From Euryarchaeota archaeon UBA501 (lineage in GTDB: Archaea; Thermoplasmatota; Poseidoniia; Poseidoniales; Thalassarchaeaceae), in contig DAVT01000005.1 of NCBI GenBank assembly GCA_002505685.1, positions 1 to 6,607 on the forward strand: a stretch of DNA of 6,607 nucleotides, in the 5' to 3' direction. The notes beneath the pieces were generated by a model. The model was not told the origin of the DNA. It saw nothing but the letters and a program-made list of their open reading frames with translations, and searched no databases. The position numbers and the translations under genes are program-made. Below are positions 4,130 to 6,607 of the stretch, piece after piece (position 1 is the stretch's first letter; each line of letters begins with the position of its first letter).

Positions 4130-6519
4130 GACCATCCACTAGTCTCATTGTGGTGCCAAAGAGTGGGCTTTCCTTCGCGATCGAAATACCACCCGTCTTG
4201 GCCAGCATCTGTTCCGGGCAATGGTCTCAAACTGTGTCCTTCAGTATTCCTAGGTCCTTCGCCCCGGCGAATTTCATGTTGCTGCTGCGAGTACTCTTGA
4301 GCCTGAGCGACTAAGGTCGTTTCATCATCACCCCAACCTTGTGACATCTCACCCCATTCATCATCTGATTGAGTCGGGAGTTCCGGTTCAAGTTGAACCT
4401 CTGGTTGGGGTGCTGCCCAATCCTCTTCGTCCATTTCAACAGGGGGTGGAGTAGGTTGGGCCACGACAGGTTCAGATTGAATTGGAGGTAAAGGATTCGG
4501 GGTTGCAATAAAATTCGGTTGAATTGTCACGGCTGGCACCTGTTGAGGCGTTGGCGGAAGCGCCGCAGCAGGTAATGGGGGCGGCATCCCCCCAATTGCC
4601 GATACAGGAATAGGAGGCGCGGGCAGTGTTTCGACCGGTGCGACTTCTTCTTCCTCCTCAGATTCTTCACTGATTCTCAGGTCAAGATGCCGGAACACCA
4701 TGACGAGTATGGCCGAAATTACGAGGACAATGATGAAACTGAATGCAATAATCACTTGTGTGTTATTCCCCCAACCGAACCATGTAGGTTGAACCGAAAT
4801 GAAATCTGTACCCTCGGCAGATGTACCCACCGAAGATTGGATGCGAGCATGGACTGCCAATTCTCCAGATTGCTTGAGTTTCAACGCCCAACCATTTGTA
4901 TCACACTCTGCTTCCCCCGCATCCGTTGTGATTGTTGCAGAGCATTGATGGATAGAAACAGGGTTCCCTGACATGTCAAATCCTGCAACATCAAACCGGA
5001 CTGTTGTCCCTTGATCCGCTTCTTTGGGCAGATTTACCTCCAAATAATCTAGAGGCCCCTGCAAAACGTGAACAAGTAGTGTTCCTTGTGCCTGATCTAG
5101 GAACACTGTGATACTAACATCACCAATCCCACTAGATGTGTATGTATAGTGGCCGGTGCCACCAACGCTAGCGTTCTCGATGACCCCATATTCATTGAGC
5201 ACAAACCAATCAGATATTGGGGCATCAACCGGATTTCGATTGCCACTACTATCGACCCCGTAGAGAATCAAATCCAAAGATGAACCTGTCACGATATTCA
5301 GGGCACCTGGGGCGACATTTAGGACTTCTATTTCGAGTTCAACTGGCACTCCAGCAAGAACCTCTACATCAATCGCCTGCACACGACCTGCAGCTGTCAC
5401 CTGAATGGTATGCTGACCCACCAAATCAGGAACAAAGGTCATTCCATCTCCTTCAGCAACGATGGCATCTGAACTAGGTCCTGCTGAAACAGACCAATTC
5501 CATGAATCAACATTCACCGGGTTTCCTGCTGCATCGAATCCATTTGCTTCAAGCAGATAAAATTCGCCGATATGCATAGTTTTGGATAGGTTATCCAAAC
5601 TAATCTGTGCCAATCGGCCCGCACTTACAGTTAGTGTCAGTGAATCACTCAATCCCGCTATATCTTCGATTTCGACGGTCCAATCTCCGGTTGAATCTGC
5701 ATCGAAATCTACACATTCGCCGGCAAATGAAGAGAGAGCGTCGTTTGCAGAACCTCCTTGTGTTGACCAAGTTGTATTTGCCAACCAAGTATTGCCCCGT
5801 TGATCGTGATGATGGGCGCATAGTTCAACGATATCATCTGAAGAAATGTGGGCGGATTCATGAATGATTGAAACGCCTACTGCAACTCCCCGTGAAACGT
5901 TGAACGAAACGGAATCTTGCCATTCATCCCAATTGACTTCGACGGCCATTTCCCCTACAGGGCCGGGAGTAATGATTGGGGGCGTGCCGTCATTGGGTAG
6001 TGAGATGTCCATGCCATCTGGCAATGTCCAATTCGCATAGGGGATATTTGGGACCCAAGCGTTTCCAAATTGATCCCGTAATTGGGGTGTGATTTCAAAC
6101 GTATCATCAGCCGAATAGTTTTCTTGTGGCACAGATAATTCAAACAAAATCGGTGCACCCGGTAGAACGTTTACATTCAGAGTTTCTTGAACATCACCGT
6201 TGCAGGCTACAATCGATTGGGGCCCTACCGTTTGGGGAGACCAACGGGCTTGCCCACCTCCTAGATTCTGAATTGAACCCGAGGTTGAGGACCAAGCAAT
6301 CGGTACATTGAGTTCGGTACCTGCGGAGTTATACGCTACTGCAGTGATGTTTAGTGATTGATCGGCAGGCATCGAAAGAGGACCGCTTGGACTGATGGTG
6401 ATGTCGTTGACCGATGGATCGCCGGCTGCTGAGCATGAGCGAGCAGAAGTTGCTGAAGAGATTGGTGCGATACTGCCCAAAAGCAATGTCAACATCAGTA
6501 GTAAGGAGATATTTTTCAT
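4120..6519 (-). CDS. Secreted single-pass Ig-like repeat protein with proline-rich cytosolic tail and C-terminal W motif
   Basis: No named family recognised. From ATG 6519 it has 799 residues: a signal peptide (1 to about 26: a Lys, a Leu-rich core, then SSATSA); about six Ig-like repeats (about 36-577); one TM helix (about 587-609) followed by RHLDLR; an acidic patch (EESEEEEEE, 618-625); a proline-rich region (about 627-715, including PPPLP, PPTP and PTPPP); acidic-Trp segments (EEDW, DDEW, GWGDDE); and a terminal motif (774-799) with GWY, Gly, Trp and GWS. Repeats are 85-94 residues, each with a D/N-x-x-G-N/T signature (glycines at 67, 152, 242, 332, 426, 518). The six ectodomain cysteines pair within repeats 1, 3 and 6. 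About nine N-x-S/T sites suggest glycosylation. Topology is therefore outside-repeats, inside-tail, fitting a surface adhesion or scaffold role (inference). The start at 6519 is preferred over 6534 because it overlaps the upstream stop (ATGA) and the Shine-Dalgarno lies over the earlier ATG. It ends inside panB's last codons. Confidence 0.85.
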   Translation of the reverse strand: MKNISLLLMLTLLLGSIAPISSATSARSCSAAGDPSVNDITISPSGPLSMPADQSLNITAVAYNSAGTELNVPIAWSSTSGSIQNLGGGQARWSPQTVGPQSIVACNGDVQETLNVNVLPGAPILFELSVPQENYSADDTFEITPQLRDQFGNAWVPNIPYANWTLPDGMDISLPNDGTPPIITPGPVGEMAVEVNWDEWQDSVSFNVSRGVAVGVSIIHESAHISSDDIVELCAHHHDQRGNTWLANTTWSTQGGSANDALSSFAGECVDFDADSTGDWTVEIEDIAGLSDSLTLTVSAGRLAQISLDNLSKTMHIGEFYLLEANGFDAAGNPVNVDSWNWSVSAGPSSDAIVAEGDGMTFVPDLVGQHTIQVTAAGRVQAIDVEVLAGVPVELEIEVLNVAPGALNIVTGSSLDLILYGVDSSGNRNPVDAPISDWFVLNEYGVIENASVGGTGHYTYTSSGIGDVSITVFLDQAQGTLLVHVLQGPLDYLEVNLPKEADQGTTVRFDVAGFDMSGNPVSIHQCSATITTDAGEAECDTNGWALKLKQSGELAVHARIQSSVGTSAEGTDFISVQPTWFGWGNNTQVIIAFSFIIVLVISAILVMVFRHLDLRISEESEEEEEVAPVETLPAPPIPVSAIGGMPPPLPAAALPPTPQQVPAVTIQPNFIATPNPLPPIQSEPVVAQPTPPPVEMDEEDWAAPQPEVQLEPELPTQSDDEWGEMSQGWGDDETTLVAQAQEYSQQQHEIRRGEGPRNTEGHSLRPLPGTDAGQDGWYFDREGKPTLWHHNETSGWSQE

Positions 6520-6607
6520 TTCACCCGACTCCATTGCCCTGCTTCATCTATCTGCCAATACTGTTGTTCTCCCTGCGCAGTTTGATACCACCCTGTTTGT
6601 CCTTGAA
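6516..6607 (-). CDS. C-terminal end of a W-motif protein (5' part outside the window)
   Basis: Only the last 29 codons are visible, in the frame starting at 6605. They encode QTGWYQTAQGEQQYW followed by QIDEAGQWSRVK and a TGA. This aligns without gaps to the terminal motif of the adjacent 799-aa protein: over 25 positions, Q, G, W, Y, G, W, E, W and S are identical. So the upstream gene ends in the same kind of module and may be a paralogue, but nothing of its main body can be seen. Its TGA overlaps the next gene's ATG (ATGA at 6519-6516), so the two are almost certainly one transcript with coupled translation. The motif loosely resembles eukaryotic WW domains and the actinobacterial DUF2510 motif, both with GWY/GWE and YW-type aromatics; neither match is certain. 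Confidence 0.75.
   Translation of the reverse strand, partial: QGQTGWYQTAQGEQQYWQIDEAGQWSRVK
6521..6532 (-). promoter_or_regulatory. Shine-Dalgarno region deciding the start at 6519
   Basis: Read on the minus strand, GGAG (6532-6529) sits 9 nt before the ATG at 6519 and GGGTGA (6526-6521) lies almost against it. Both resemble the anti-16S Shine-Dalgarno core. GGAG overlaps the alternative ATG at 6534, which has no such signal of its own, so initiation at 6519 is favoured. The site lies inside the coding end of the upstream gene, as expected for coupled translation. Confidence 0.5.

Noticed and set aside
4687..4971. 94-aa plus-strand open frame opposite the TM and last Ig-like repeat
   Set aside because: Antisense to a well-supported secreted protein; composition is rich in Cys, His and Arg without a domain pattern, typical of a shadow frame.
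6430..6440. Cys29 near the signal peptide as a lipoprotein anchor
   Set aside because: The surrounding ARSCS lacks a lipobox, the Cys can pair with Cys106 in repeat 1, and the protein already has a TM anchor.
1..6607. Search for tRNA, rRNA, CRISPR arrays, IS ends, toxin-antitoxin or defence genes
   Set aside because: Nothing recognisable by reading; genes fill almost the entire window and the only gaps are 27 and 62 bp.

Overview
The window looks like part of a marine planktonic genome of moderate GC. Marine Group II Euryarchaeota (Poseidoniales) or a close relative is my best guess, with moderate confidence. The guess rests on a secreted multi-Ig-domain membrane protein with a proline-rich cytosolic tail ending in a short tryptophan motif, on an amino-acid permease with few Shine-Dalgarno-like signals in front of it, and on tight gene packing. 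No rRNA, tRNA or other lineage marker is present. The panB gene reads like a Bacteroidota version, so a bacterial host cannot be excluded.

Layout, plus strand: (1) positions 1-1520 hold the 3' part of a gene fusing a LigB-type extradiol-dioxygenase domain to a C-terminal RidA-family domain resembling 2-aminomuconate deaminase. The dioxygenase half appears to lack metal-binding residues, like the non-catalytic alpha subunit of aminophenol 1,6-dioxygenase. (2) A 27-bp gap contains an 8-bp-arm inverted repeat that abuts the next start codon. (3) 1548-3248 encodes a 12-TM APC-superfamily amino-acid permease with a cytosolic C-terminal EF-hand pair, one degenerate and one canonical. (4) A 62-bp gap carries a short T tract and a 13-bp palindrome. 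(5) 3311-4129 is panB, first step of the pantothenate/CoA branch. The three genes are co-directional, but only the first two are close enough to suggest co-transcription.

Minus strand: 6607-4120 holds two tandem genes with a 4-bp ATGA overlap. Only the last 29 codons of the upstream one are visible. The downstream one encodes a 799-aa protein: signal peptide, about six Ig-like repeats, one TM helix, and an acidic proline-rich tail. Both proteins end in the same 25-residue GWY...G....W...E...WS motif, alignable without gaps. The long gene converges on panB and overlaps it by 10 bp tail to tail, leaving no space for separate terminators.

Functionally, genes 1 and 2 may link uptake of an amino acid or aromatic amine to its degradation (inference from adjacency). 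panB is housekeeping CoA biosynthesis. The minus-strand pair looks like a cell-surface module with intracellular adaptor motifs. No mobile element, CRISPR array, tRNA or rRNA was seen, and no stretch longer than 62 bp lacks a gene.
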